This document shows positions 32,404 to 40,534 of a DNA stretch of 64,000 nt, in pieces. The notes beneath the pieces are model-generated. The model was not told the origin of the DNA. It saw only the letters and a list, made by a program, of their open reading frames with translations, and did not search any database. A program made the translations under genes and the position numbers. Each line of letters begins with the position of its first letter. The first letter of the stretch is position 1. The stretch comes from Blastocatellia bacterium (GTDB lineage: Bacteria; Acidobacteriota; Blastocatellia; UBA7656; JADIYM01). The stretch spans positions 248,001-312,000 of the forward strand of contig JADIYM010000003.1 of the NCBI GenBank assembly GCA_016705245.1, written 5' to 3'.

Positions 32404-32409
32404 TACACT
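32404..32409 (+). promoter_or_regulatory. -10-like box before the VWA gene
   Basis: TACACT ends 7 nt before the GTG at 32417. Transcription would then start at or next to the start codon. No Shine-Dalgarno run is present. Confidence 0.5.
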
Positions 32410-32416
32410 CTCGCCC

Positions 32417-33394
32417 GTGCTCGTCGGATTGAAGGCAGTTCTCGCGGCTTCGCTGCTCGCAACATTCGTTTCAGCGGGAGTCGCCCAGACGCCAGTGCCG
32501 CCGCCGGCTCCCGAGCCTCCAGTCACCGGTGGGGACCCGAAATCGGCCGCCGCCGAAGATCCGGCGCAGGACGCCGACATCAAGCTCGCGACCGACCTCG
32601 TGCTGCTTTCCGCCGTCGTGACCAAGGGTGCCGACTCCGATCGCGTCATCCCGAATCTCAAGCTCAACGAGTTCGAGATCTTCGACGATGGCGTTCGGCA
32701 GGAGATCGCGTTCTTCGGCAACGAGAACTACCCGCTCGACGTCATCTTCCTGTTCGACGCCAGCCAGAGCACGAAATTCCGTCAGCAGTTCCAGCGCGAA
32801 GCCGTCTCGGCGTTCCTGCGCAGCCTGATCCGTCCAACGGACAACGCCGCGATCTACTGGTTTTCATACAAGGTGCACGTCGAACAGGACTTTACGTCCG
32901 CATCGGGGCCGCTGCTCTCCGCGATCTACAGGATTCCCGCGGGCGGCGCAACATCGCTTTACACTGCGGTCGTTGCGGCTTCGAACGACATGATCGTCCG
33001 AAGCGGACGCCGGGCCATCGTCATCCTGTCGGACGGGCGCGACACGTTCAGCAACGCGCGGCTCTACGATGCGCTCAAGGCGGCGCAGATTGCTGACGTC
33101 GTGATCTACGGAGTCAACACGTCGTACGCAGCCTGGGCCGTCACACCGCAGCGGAAGGCCAACGACCCGCTCGAGTACCTCGCATCGCAGACCGGCGGCG
33201 AAGTGTTCTACTCGGCGACCGAACAGGATATCGACAAGGTGCTGTCGCGACTTTCGGTACGCCTGAGGGAGCGGTACGTGCTCGGGTTCTATCCGAGCGT
33301 GATGGGCGGCGAAGGGCGGTTCCGAAAGCTCAAGGTGAACGTCGCGAAAAAGGACGCCTACGTGATGACGCGTTCCGGGTACTACAGCCGGTAA
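32417..33394 (+). CDS. Secreted VWA-domain protein of the acidobacterial type
   Basis: The 325-aa product starts with a signal peptide (VLAASLLATFVSAGVAQ), then a proline-rich linker. A beta-rich segment (LNEFEIFDDGVRQEIAFFGN) leads into a von Willebrand A domain with a metal-binding DxSxS site (FLFDASQSTKFRQQF) near residue 114, a glycine/threonine turn (AGGATSLYTAV) and VILSDGRDTFS. This matches the VWFA-related proteins abundant in Acidobacteriota, whose roles are mostly unknown. It probably works outside the cytoplasmic membrane. GTG is taken as start because it begins the signal peptide and lies 7 nt after a -10-like box. Confidence 0.88.
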   Translation: MLVGLKAVLAASLLATFVSAGVAQTPVPPPAPEPPVTGGDPKSAAAEDPAQDADIKLATDLVLLSAVVTKGADSDRVIPNLKLNEFEIFDDGVRQEIAFFGNENYPLDVIFLFDASQSTKFRQQFQREAVSAFLRSLIRPTDNAAIYWFSYKVHVEQDFTSASGPLLSAIYRIPAGGATSLYTAVVAASNDMIVRSGRRAIVILSDGRDTFSNARLYDALKAAQIADVVIYGVNTSYAAWAVTPQRKANDPLEYLASQTGGEVFYSATEQDIDKVLSRLSVRLRERYVLGFYPSVMGGEGRFRKLKVNVAKKDAYVMTRSGYYSR

Positions 33395-33445
33395 GTTTCG
33401 AAGTCGCATCACGCAACTTTTTGCCGGCGATCCCGATCATGGGGC

Positions 33446-34147
33446 GTGTCGAACGTTTCCACGACTCGGTTGGTCCTCCCGAATGCCGGCGCACGCAGTG
33501 CTCCCGTCACGACGGCGCTCATAATTGTCCTGATCTGCTCCAGCGTGTGCCTGACGGCGGGCGAAGCGACGGCAACTTCGGCGACCTGGCGACGCGCCTA
33601 CGTCGTCGACGCCGGGCTGGCGACGCTGCGGGCCGCGCCGGCGCTGCACGCCAGACTCCTGAAGCGCCTTCGACATGGGCGGATGGTCGCGATCGTCGAG
33701 CGTGCGCGCACGGTGGATGGCATCGCCTGGGTCCGAGTCGCGGTGACGCGGCGCACGCGCGGGTGGATTCCCGTGATCGCCATCGCATCGCCGGGCGAAG
33801 TCGAAGGAGTGCGGCGGATGGCGTCGCGGCTGGACTCGACAGTCGGGTTTGCACGGCTCGAACTGGCCCGACTTGCGATCGACCGTTTTCCAAGGTTGCA
33901 GAGCGAGGCTCGCGTCGCATTTGTGCAGGAGGCTGAACACGCGGCGGCATTGCTGACGAAGCGGGCGGCGCGACGATTCGGGCACGTAAGGGGCCTGACG
34001 CCCGCGGAACTGCGCACACGCATGCTGCTCGATCCCCTGCTCGATCGCTACGTCCGGCTCGGTGTGCGCTTCGAGGCCGATCCGGCGACACTGCGCTACC
34101 GGGTACTTGATGGCCGTGAGTCATCGTCCGGCTCCGTGCCTCCGTGA
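33446..34147 (+). CDS. Exported protein with an SH3-like domain
   Basis: The 233-aa product from a GTG start has a hydrophobic segment near residues 21-38 (VTTALIIVLICSSVCLTAGE), likely a signal peptide. An SH3b-like domain follows (ATLRAAPALHARLLKRLRHG, then VDGIAWVRVAVTRRTRGWIP), as in proteins that bind cell-wall peptides. The C-terminal 120 residues are helical and arginine-rich, without a match I recognise. The stop codon lies inside a palindromic element, so the last few residues (SSSGSVPP) may come from that repeat. Confidence 0.65.
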   Translation: MSNVSTTRLVLPNAGARSAPVTTALIIVLICSSVCLTAGEATATSATWRRAYVVDAGLATLRAAPALHARLLKRLRHGRMVAIVERARTVDGIAWVRVAVTRRTRGWIPVIAIASPGEVEGVRRMASRLDSTVGFARLELARLAIDRFPRLQSEARVAFVQEAEHAAALLTKRAARRFGHVRGLTPAELRTRMLLDPLLDRYVRLGVRFEADPATLRYRVLDGRESSSGSVPP

Positions 34148-34228
34148 CTCTGTGTCTCCGCGTGCGCAGCTCTCTGGTCTGAAGATGAGCTGCGCACACA
34201 GAGACGCGGAGTCACCGAGACACGGAGG
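34133..34228. repeat. Palindromic element, CTCCGTG/CTCTGTG family
   Basis: Arms of about 40 bp at 34133-34172 and 34187-34228 pair with a short loop. Each arm repeats TCCGTGCC, TCCGTGAC, TCTGTGTC words. The left arm contains the stop codon of the upstream gene. Confidence 0.9.
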
Positions 34229-34286
34229 ACGGACGGGCTCAACTCCCGAACTTCCAGTTTTCCACCCGAGCGGCGATACTGCTCCC

Positions 34287-35330
34287 ATGCAAGCTGTCAT
34301 CCTGGCCGGCGGGAAAGCCACGCGGATGCGTCCGCTCACCCTGCATACGCCAAAGCCCATCGTCCCAATCGTGGGGCGTCCGTTCCTGGCCTACACGCTC
34401 GACATGCTCCGCCGAGCGCACGTCCGTGAAGTGACACTGGCGCTCTCCTATCAGCCGCAGAAAATTGAAGACATGTTCGGCGATGGCTCACACTCGGGAG
34501 TCCGGCTCCGGTACATCGTGGAGTCGCTTCCGCTGGGCACCGCCGGCGCCGTACGCAACGCGCGGGAGCACATCGACACCCGCGCCATCGTCCTCAATGG
34601 CGACATTCTCACGGACGTGAATCTCACCGCCGTCCTCACGGCCCATCGCGAGAGTGGCGCCGCCGCAACCATCGTCCTGGCGCCTGTGGACAACCCGCGC
34701 GCCTATGGCGTCGTCGAGACCGACGAGACCGGACGCGTAACGCATTTTCTCGAGAAGCCAGCGGCCGACCAGGAACTGCCGACGAACAACGTGAACGCCG
34801 GCATATACGTTATCGAGCCCGAAGTCCTCACATACATGCCCGCGGGCGAAACGGTCACGTTCGAATACGACCTCTTCCCCGCACTCCTCGAGCAGGGCGT
34901 CCACGTCCAGAGTTTCACGGCCGGCGGCTACTGGACGGACATCGGCACGCCAAGGCGATTCCTGCGCGCGAATCTCGACGTGCTTGCCGGCCGACTCGGT
35001 CCCACGAACGTTCCCGTTCGCGAAACCGTGGAACGCGCGGATCCGAAGGCCGAGATCGATGCGCTTTCGTGGCTCGATCCGAGCGTGACCGTCAAGGCGG
35101 GAGCGCAGATCGTGAACTCGGTCATCGAAGACAACTGCGTAATCGAGGAGCGTGCGTTGATCGAGAACGCGGTGATCCGGCGGGCTTCACGCGTCGGCCA
35201 GTCGGCGACGGTGCGCGACTCGGTCATCGGACAGAGCACGCACGTCGGTCGCTTCTCGGTCGTGAGCGGAGCTGCGATCGGCGACAAGTCCACTGTTACC
35301 GACTACAGCCAACTCGGAGAGATGCGATGA
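34287..35330 (+). CDS. Sugar-1-phosphate nucleotidyltransferase with a beta-helix tail (GDP-mannose pyrophosphorylase-like)
   Basis: Makes an NDP-sugar from NTP and a sugar 1-phosphate. The 347-aa product has the signature LAGGKATRMRPLTLHTPKPI at about residues 6-25, VLNGDILTDVN near residue 99 and the sugar-site FLEKP near residue 153. The C-terminal third has hexapeptide-type repeats (IVNSVIEDNCVIEERALIEN), a left-handed beta-helix as in mannose-1-phosphate guanylyltransferases. The exact sugar is not clear. A GATACT hexamer lies 6 nt before the ATG. The stop overlaps the next start by 4 bp (ATGA). It opens a five-gene coupled run. Confidence 0.85.
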   Translation: MQAVILAGGKATRMRPLTLHTPKPIVPIVGRPFLAYTLDMLRRAHVREVTLALSYQPQKIEDMFGDGSHSGVRLRYIVESLPLGTAGAVRNAREHIDTRAIVLNGDILTDVNLTAVLTAHRESGAAATIVLAPVDNPRAYGVVETDETGRVTHFLEKPAADQELPTNNVNAGIYVIEPEVLTYMPAGETVTFEYDLFPALLEQGVHVQSFTAGGYWTDIGTPRRFLRANLDVLAGRLGPTNVPVRETVERADPKAEIDALSWLDPSVTVKAGAQIVNSVIEDNCVIEERALIENAVIRRASRVGQSATVRDSVIGQSTHVGRFSVVSGAAIGDKSTVTDYSQLGEMR

Positions 35331-36718
35331 CGATCGCATTCGGGACCGACGGCTGGCGCGCGGTAATCGCCGACGGTTACACGATGTCGAACCTGGATCG
35401 GGTGACCCAGGCGCTCGCCGACCATCTTCGGACGACCGCTCCGGGAGGCTCGGTCGTCGTCGGTTACGACCGTCGATTCATGTCCGAGCGTTTCGCCGAA
35501 CGCGCATCTGAAGTCCTTGCGGGGAACGGATTTGGCGTCCGGCTTTTCAACCAGTCCACGCCGACACCGCTCGTGAGCTTCGAGGTTGCGCGCCGCCATC
35601 ACGCCGCCGGCGTAGTGATCACGGCGAGTCACAATCCAGCCGCCTACAACGGATTCAAGATCAAGGAGCAGCCGGGCCGGTCGGCCACGCCCGAGACGGT
35701 CCGAACGGTGGAATCGCTCATCGACGCACAACCGGTGCGACGGGGGGCTCTCGCCGACGTTGCGATCGTAGCCCCACCGGACGACTACGACGCCGAAGTG
35801 GCCAGGCTCGTCGACCTCGACGCCATCCGCGACGCGGGGGTTACGATCGTCGCCGATCCAATTCACGGCGCCGCGGAGCGGGCGGTCGAGCGATTGCTCG
35901 CCGGCGGCCGCTCCCGCGTCGTGACCATCCGTGCCGGGCGCGATCCGTATTTTGGCGGCGTGAACCCGGAACCGATCGCCTCGAATCTCGGTGCCCTGTC
36001 AGACGCCGTTTACCGCGAAGGCGCGATGCTCGGTATTGCTACCGACGGCGATGCCGACCGGCTCGGGGCCGTCGACGAGACCGGCGAGTTCCTTTCGTCC
36101 CAGTTGACGCTTGCCATTCTTGTTCTGCACGCCGCCGAGCAGCCCGGCGCAGGCGGTTCGATCGTGAAGACCGTTTCGCAGAGCCGGCTAATCGACCGCA
36201 TCGCATCCGAACGCGGACTCGAAGTCGTGGAGACCGCCATTGGCTTCAAATATGTCGCCGACGAAATAGTGAACGGTGACGTCCTCATCGGCGGCGAAGA
36301 GAGCGGCGGGTTCGGCATCCGAACCGCCATACCCGAGCGCGACGGCGTGCTCTCAGGCCTCCTGCTCGCGGAGGCTATCGTCAAGTCCGGGCTATCGCCC
36401 ACGTCGCTGATCGCCGACATTCAGAAACGCTACGGTCCGCTCGTCTACGACCGGCGCGACCTGCGCATTCCCCCGGTCGCCGGCTTGCCGCTCGTACGGT
36501 CGATCGCCCGGACGCCGCCTGATCGAATCGCCGGCCTGCGGGTCGTCGACGTGAATTCGATCGACGGCACGAAACTCTGTCTCGAGGACGACAGCTGGCT
36601 ACTGCTCCGCCAGTCAGGTACCGAGTCGATGCTGCGCGTCTACAGCGAGGCAACGTCCGAGGCGCTTCGCGACCGCCTGCTCGACGAAGGCGTCGCGATG
36701 GCCACCGGGGGCCGCTGA
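35327..36718 (+). CDS. Phosphomannomutase/phosphoglucomutase family protein
   Basis: Interconverts hexose 6- and 1-phosphates, supplying the neighbouring nucleotidyltransferase (inference). The 463-aa product has the catalytic serine loop VVITASHNPAAYNGFKI near residue 98, the metal site GIATDGDADRLGAVD near residue 237, the sugar-binding GGEESGGFGIR near residue 323 and the C-terminal phosphate site RQSGTESMLRVYSEA. All four domain signatures are present. Substrate preference (mannose or glucose) cannot be told from sequence alone. The start overlaps the upstream stop, and its own stop overlaps the next ATG (TGATG). Confidence 0.92.
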   Translation: MTIAFGTDGWRAVIADGYTMSNLDRVTQALADHLRTTAPGGSVVVGYDRRFMSERFAERASEVLAGNGFGVRLFNQSTPTPLVSFEVARRHHAAGVVITASHNPAAYNGFKIKEQPGRSATPETVRTVESLIDAQPVRRGALADVAIVAPPDDYDAEVARLVDLDAIRDAGVTIVADPIHGAAERAVERLLAGGRSRVVTIRAGRDPYFGGVNPEPIASNLGALSDAVYREGAMLGIATDGDADRLGAVDETGEFLSSQLTLAILVLHAAEQPGAGGSIVKTVSQSRLIDRIASERGLEVVETAIGFKYVADEIVNGDVLIGGEESGGFGIRTAIPERDGVLSGLLLAEAIVKSGLSPTSLIADIQKRYGPLVYDRRDLRIPPVAGLPLVRSIARTPPDRIAGLRVVDVNSIDGTKLCLEDDSWLLLRQSGTESMLRVYSEATSEALRDRLLDEGVAMATGGR

Positions 36719-37785
36719 TGGAGGTTCGAGCGTGCGTGGTTCGCGCGCCAAACTGGGTTGGCGACGCAGTCATGTCGCTCGGCGGCCTGCGTGAGCTTCG
36801 GCGGATCATCGGAGGTGCCCGGCTTGCAGTCGCCGCGAGGCCGTGGGTAGCGGCCATCTACGAAGAGACTGGAATCGTCGATGAGGTGATCCCGCTCGAC
36901 CGGCGGTCGTGGCGCGATTCGTTCGCGCACGCGGGCGCGATTCGCGGAGGCGGTTACGACCTCGCCGTGCTCTTTCAGAACGCATTTGAGGCGGCGTTCG
37001 TCGCCCGCCTGGCTCGGGTGCCGCGGATCGCCGGTTTCGGGACCGAACGTCGCGGACTGCTTCTGACCGACGAAGTCCCGTTGCACGCGAGCCACGCGAC
37101 CGAGCATCAGTCGCGCTACTACATGCACATCGTCGCGGGCGTCGAGCGGGCGCTCGACGGCTCGGATTCGGTGGACCCTGCCCGCCCCGACTGTTCCCTT
37201 GCGCCCCGGCCCGAAACGGTTGCCGCCGGACGCCGGCGCCTCGAGGCCGAAGGAATTTCGTCGACCGAGACCGTGGTTTCGGTCAATCCCGGCGCGACGA
37301 ACAGTCGTGCCAAGCAGTGGCTGCCGGAGCGATTCGCCGCGTCGGCGGATCGGATCGCCGAATCCACCGGAGCCCGAATCGCCATCCTCGGTTCGGCTTC
37401 GGAATCGGGGACAGCCGCATCCGTCATCGCTGCTCTCGAGCGACCGGAACGCGCGATCAACCTCACGGGAAAGACCACACTCCGTGAACTGATCGGCGTG
37501 CTCGCGTCCTCGCTGGCGCTCGTATCGAACGACACGGGGCCGGCGCATCTTGCCGCGGCGATCGGCCTCCCGACGGTGACCGTCTTCGGTCCCACGGAGG
37601 CATTTGCGACACGGCCGCTCGGGACACACGCTGTGGTCGTCGATCATCCGGTCGACTGCGCGCCCTGCATGCTTCGCGACTGCCCGATCGACCATAGGTG
37701 CATGACCGGCGTCACGGTCGACACCGTCGTATCGGCGGCGCGCGGCGCCATCGCAGCCGGTCGTGACGGAGAACGGACGACGTGA
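36718..37785 (+). CDS. Glycosyltransferase family 9 (heptosyltransferase, WaaF-like)
   Basis: Transfers heptose from a nucleotide donor to the LPS inner core on the cytoplasmic face of the membrane (family knowledge). The 355-aa product opens ACVVRAPNWVGDAVMSLGGL, typical of the acceptor-side domain. It carries VSVNPGATNSRAKQWLPERF near residue 180 and VSNDTGPAHLAAAIGLPTVT near residue 263, the donor-site signature, ending with CAPCMLRDCPIDHRCM. Neighbouring gmhB and hldA support heptose as the sugar. The GTG of gmhB overlaps its stop by 4 bp. Confidence 0.88.
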   Translation: MEVRACVVRAPNWVGDAVMSLGGLRELRRIIGGARLAVAARPWVAAIYEETGIVDEVIPLDRRSWRDSFAHAGAIRGGGYDLAVLFQNAFEAAFVARLARVPRIAGFGTERRGLLLTDEVPLHASHATEHQSRYYMHIVAGVERALDGSDSVDPARPDCSLAPRPETVAAGRRRLEAEGISSTETVVSVNPGATNSRAKQWLPERFAASADRIAESTGARIAILGSASESGTAASVIAALERPERAINLTGKTTLRELIGVLASSLALVSNDTGPAHLAAAIGLPTVTVFGPTEAFATRPLGTHAVVVDHPVDCAPCMLRDCPIDHRCMTGVTVDTVVSAARGAIAAGRDGERTT

Positions 37786-38366
37786 GGCGCGCGGTTTTTC
37801 TCGATCGCGACGGTACCGTCTGCGAAGACCTCGGTTATCTCGACGATCCGTCCCGGCTCTCCGTTTATCCGTTTGCGGCCGCAGCCGTTCGCGCCGTCAA
37901 CGCGTCGCCGCTCCTCGCGATCCTCGTGACGAACCAGTCAGGCGTCGCACGCGGGTACTTCGACGAGGAAGCCGTCCGGCGCGTGCACGACCGGCTCGAA
38001 GCCGAGCTGAGCGCGTCGGGAGCCCATCTGGACGGGATTTATTACTGCCCGCACCATCCGACCGAGGGCAACCCACCGTACGTCCTGGACTGCGACTGCC
38101 GAAAACCGCGGCCCGGCATGCTGCGACAGGCCGCTGAGGAGCTCGACATCGAATTGCCGAAATCCTACGTCGTCGGTGACAAGTATTCGGATGTTCGTCT
38201 CGCGCACGAGACCGGTGGACGGGCGGTCCTCGTTCGAACGGGTTACGGGCGGCGAGAATGGGAGTACGATCGGCAATCGTGGCCGCGCCAGCCCGAGCAC
38301 GTCGCCGAGACGCTCGCCGACGCGGTGACATGGATTCTCGAAGACATCGGAAAGGACACAGCGTGA
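37782..38366 (+). CDS. gmhB: D-glycero-manno-heptose 1,7-bisphosphate 7-phosphatase
   Basis: HAD phosphatase that removes the 7-phosphate during NDP-heptose synthesis. The 194-aa product has the nucleophile motif FLDRDGTVCEDLGYL at the start, LVTNQSGVARGYF near residue 48, the structural zinc pattern CPHHPTEGN and CDCRKP near residues 90-106 that marks GmhB, and VVGDKYSDVRLA near residue 130. It uses a GTG start overlapping the upstream stop, and its stop overlaps the following GTG. Confidence 0.93.
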   Translation: MRRAVFLDRDGTVCEDLGYLDDPSRLSVYPFAAAAVRAVNASPLLAILVTNQSGVARGYFDEEAVRRVHDRLEAELSASGAHLDGIYYCPHHPTEGNPPYVLDCDCRKPRPGMLRQAAEELDIELPKSYVVGDKYSDVRLAHETGGRAVLVRTGYGRREWEYDRQSWPRQPEHVAETLADAVTWILEDIGKDTA

Positions 38367-39367
38367 GCGTCGATCACGACGGAGAAAACCTGGGCTCGAT
38401 AGCGGTGCGTTTCGGCGCCGCGAGCATCGTCGTCGTCGGCGACGTCATCGCCGACGAGTTCGTCGATGGAGAAATCGCGCGGGTCTCGCGCGAGGCGCCC
38501 GTCATGATTCTCAAATATCAGTCGACGCGAACTGTGCCCGGCGGAGGAGGCAACGCCGCCGCGAACGTTGCGGCCCTCGGCGGTGCGGTGACCCTCGTGT
38601 CGCGAGTCGGACGCGACCGCGCCGGACGCGCCGTCACACTCGCGCTGCGCGAGATGGGCGTAGACACGTCGGCCACGACCAGCGTTCGCGGCGAGGCAAC
38701 GCCCACGAAGACCCGGATTCACGCGGGACTTCCCCATTCGATTCACCAGCAGGTCATCCGCATCGACCGCGAACCGGAGCCGCCGGATTCGGAAACCGCA
38801 CAGGCAATCGCCCGGAGGCTCGACCAGGCGCTCGGCCGAGCCGGAGTGTGCGTCGTGTCGGATTACGGCTACGGCGTGACGGACGGCAGCGTGGCAGAAG
38901 TGATCGCCTCGGCGCCACGGCGCGGTGTCCGGACGATCGTCGACTCGCGTTACCGGCTTCGCGCATTTGCGGGAGCGACTGCCGCAACGCCGAACGAAGC
39001 GGAGCTCGAGGAAGTAGTCGGCGCCCCGATTCGATCAGATAGCGACGTCGTCTCGGCGGCGGTGCGGGTGGCCGGCGAGCTGGGACTGGAGGCAATGCTC
39101 GTTACGCGCGGAAGCCGCGGCATCCTGCTGGTCGAACCGGGACGCGAGCCACTGTCGCTTCCGATCGTCGGAAGCGCCCAGGCGGTCGACGTCACCGGGG
39201 CGGGTGACACGGTCATTGCGACCTTCGCGCTTGCGCTTGCCTCGGGGGCGAGCTATGCGGACGCCGCGCGGCTGGCGAACCACGCAGGGGGGCTCGTCGT
39301 GATGAAGCGGGGTACGGCAACGGTCACGAATGCCGAGCTTCTGGATGCGGTCAGAGAGCAACGATGA
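38363..39367 (+). CDS. hldA: Heptose 7-phosphate kinase (HldA-type, PfkB family)
   Basis: PfkB-family kinase that phosphorylates heptose 7-phosphate at C1. The 334-aa product shows IVVVGDVIADEFVDGEIARV near the start, SREAPVMILKY, the GGGGNAAANVAALGG loop near residue 54 and the catalytic VDVTGAGDTVIATFALAL near residue 275. In many bacteria it is fused to a cytidylyltransferase domain (HldE); here the protein stops after the kinase, so the nucleotidyl step must be done elsewhere. GTG start overlaps the gmhB stop (GTGA). Carbohydrate specificity is inferred from context. Confidence 0.88.
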   Translation: MSVDHDGENLGSIAVRFGAASIVVVGDVIADEFVDGEIARVSREAPVMILKYQSTRTVPGGGGNAAANVAALGGAVTLVSRVGRDRAGRAVTLALREMGVDTSATTSVRGEATPTKTRIHAGLPHSIHQQVIRIDREPEPPDSETAQAIARRLDQALGRAGVCVVSDYGYGVTDGSVAEVIASAPRRGVRTIVDSRYRLRAFAGATAATPNEAELEEVVGAPIRSDSDVVSAAVRVAGELGLEAMLVTRGSRGILLVEPGREPLSLPIVGSAQAVDVTGAGDTVIATFALALASGASYADAARLANHAGGLVVMKRGTATVTNAELLDAVREQR

Positions 39368-39387
39368 TGAGCGAACAAGCAGGCTTC

Positions 39388-39474
39388 GCATACAGAGAGC
39401 ACAAAGACACCGAGAGCACAAAGCAATGAACCAATTGGCTCAGTGTGCTCAGTGTCTCTGTGCTCTCTGTACGC
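39388..39474. repeat. Palindromic element, CTCTGTG family
   Basis: Arms at 39388-39420 and 39444-39474 pair around a loop of about 23 nt. The arms repeat the words GAGAGCACA and AAGACACC. It lies 20 bp after hldA. Confidence 0.88.
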
Positions 39475-39505
39475 CAACGGCTCTCCCTGTCCGGAGGAGA
39501 TGCAG

Positions 39506-39850
39506 ATGAGCGAAATCGGAACGTGGTTTAACGTTCGATTCGATGACTGGGGTGTGACTCGCAATGTGTCGCCGCCCGGTGGAAAGTCGTGGGTTGATGC
39601 CTTCGCGTGGGCGGACGTCGTCCGCGTCTGCTTCAGGTCCGGCCAGTTCCTCGAGCCCGACGAGTACTACGTCTTCACGGCAACACGCGCCGAGAGCTTT
39701 GTGATTCCGATGGGAGCGACAGGATCATCTGAGTTCGCGGACGAGATCTACCGCCGCGGACTCTTCCCGGCAGACAAGGCGATCGAAGCCATGATGACCG
39801 AAGGCACCTTTGTCTGCTGGCCGCCCGCCGATGACGATTCCGTTACGTGA
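39506..39850 (+). CDS. Small protein of unknown function
   Basis: A 114-aa soluble, acidic protein that I do not recognise. It starts MSEIGTWFNVRFDDWGVTRN, has several aromatic residues and ends with PPADDDSVT. No signal peptide or membrane segment is visible. An in-frame ATG two codons earlier directly touches the GGAGGAG run; the second ATG has the better spacing (about 6 nt) and is preferred. It stands alone between a CTCTGTG palindrome and a REP-like region. Confidence 0.6.
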   Translation: MSEIGTWFNVRFDDWGVTRNVSPPGGKSWVDAFAWADVVRVCFRSGQFLEPDEYYVFTATRAESFVIPMGATGSSEFADEIYRRGLFPADKAIEAMMTEGTFVCWPPADDDSVT

Positions 39851-39943
39851 GCAACCCTGTCGACCGGGCCCTCCACGCATCAGCACAGTGCGCGGTAGCG
39901 CGCGGTACTGCCTCCGGGCTGAGTTGATCACTGGCTGAACACA

Positions 39944-40075
39944 ACCCGCTCGCTACCGCTCGCGGTACTGATCCTTGCAAAGCGCCGCTGCTGATCCATG
40001 CGGGTGCTTACCGGTACGGACGGCCCACCGGAGATCATTACCGCGAGGGAGTACCGCGAGCGGTAGCGAGCGGGT
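39944..40075. repeat. REP-like inverted repeat with GGTACTG/GTAGCGAG words
   Basis: A perfect 25-bp inverted repeat (39944-39968 and 40051-40075) carries CGCTACCGCTCGCGGTAC and its complement. Related units lie on both sides: GCGGTAGCGCGCGGTACTG near 39892-39910 and GTTACCGAGCACGGTACTG near 40117-40137. This fills the whole 320-bp gap 39851-40172; no gene is seen there. It differs in sequence from the other palindromes. Confidence 0.85.
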
Positions 40076-40172
40076 CGGACTCCAGCCCGACAGTACGTGA
40101 AATGAAAACGACCCGTGCGTTACCGAGCACGGTACTGATACGAGGCGGGCGCCAGCCTGATGATCCGGGGAC

Positions 40173-40451
40173 CTACTCGCCCACACTGATACGCAGCCGC
40201 TTGAGGAAAGCCTGGTCCTCGTGGCTCATCTCGATGGACTCGCCAGCCTCCGGCAACTCAGCCGTGTCTTCGACGTCGACCGGCTCGCCGTCCTTCCGCC
40301 GCACGCAGATCGTGGCTTCGAGCACGAGGAACACATCGATCCCCGAGCCACGCACCTTGGCGAGCGCCGCGTCGACGCCCTCCGAGTCGAGCACGGCGTC
40401 GTTGATGGCCTCGCCGAGCTCCTGCATCAGATTCTGAAAGTTCTCATCCAC
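40173..40451 (-). CDS. Small protein of unknown function
   Basis: A 92-aa acidic protein. It begins VDENFQNLMQELGEAIND, and the central stretch DVFLVLEATICVRRKDGEPV looks like a beta strand pair; the C-terminus is acidic then basic (SHEDQAFLKRLRISVGE). No known family recognised. The frame is open to 40547 but would then overlap dxr. The GTG at 40451 is preferred because TATTGT (40458-40463) lies 6 nt before it, as in other genes here. Confidence 0.55.
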   Translation of the reverse strand: MDENFQNLMQELGEAINDAVLDSEGVDAALAKVRGSGIDVFLVLEATICVRRKDGEPVDVEDTAELPEAGESIEMSHEDQAFLKRLRISVGE

Positions 40452-40457
40452 GGCGGC

Positions 40458-40463
40458 ACAATA
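40458..40463 (-). promoter_or_regulatory. -10-like box before the small unknown gene
   Basis: TATTGT on the minus strand ends 6 nt before the GTG at 40451. It supports the shorter start and faces away from the dxr box. Confidence 0.4.
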
Positions 40464-40520
40464 CGTCCCGCGTTCCGCGCCCGTCAAGAAGGCCGTTTGC
40501 GCCCGCTCGACGGCGGTCGG

Positions 40521-40526
40521 TACAAT
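40521..40526 (+). promoter_or_regulatory. -10-like box before dxr
   Basis: TACAAT ends 8 nt before the GTG of dxr. A weak TTGCGC lies 18 bp upstream. Start of transcription would fall at or next to the start codon. Confidence 0.5.
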
Positions 40527-40534
40527 CGCGCCGC

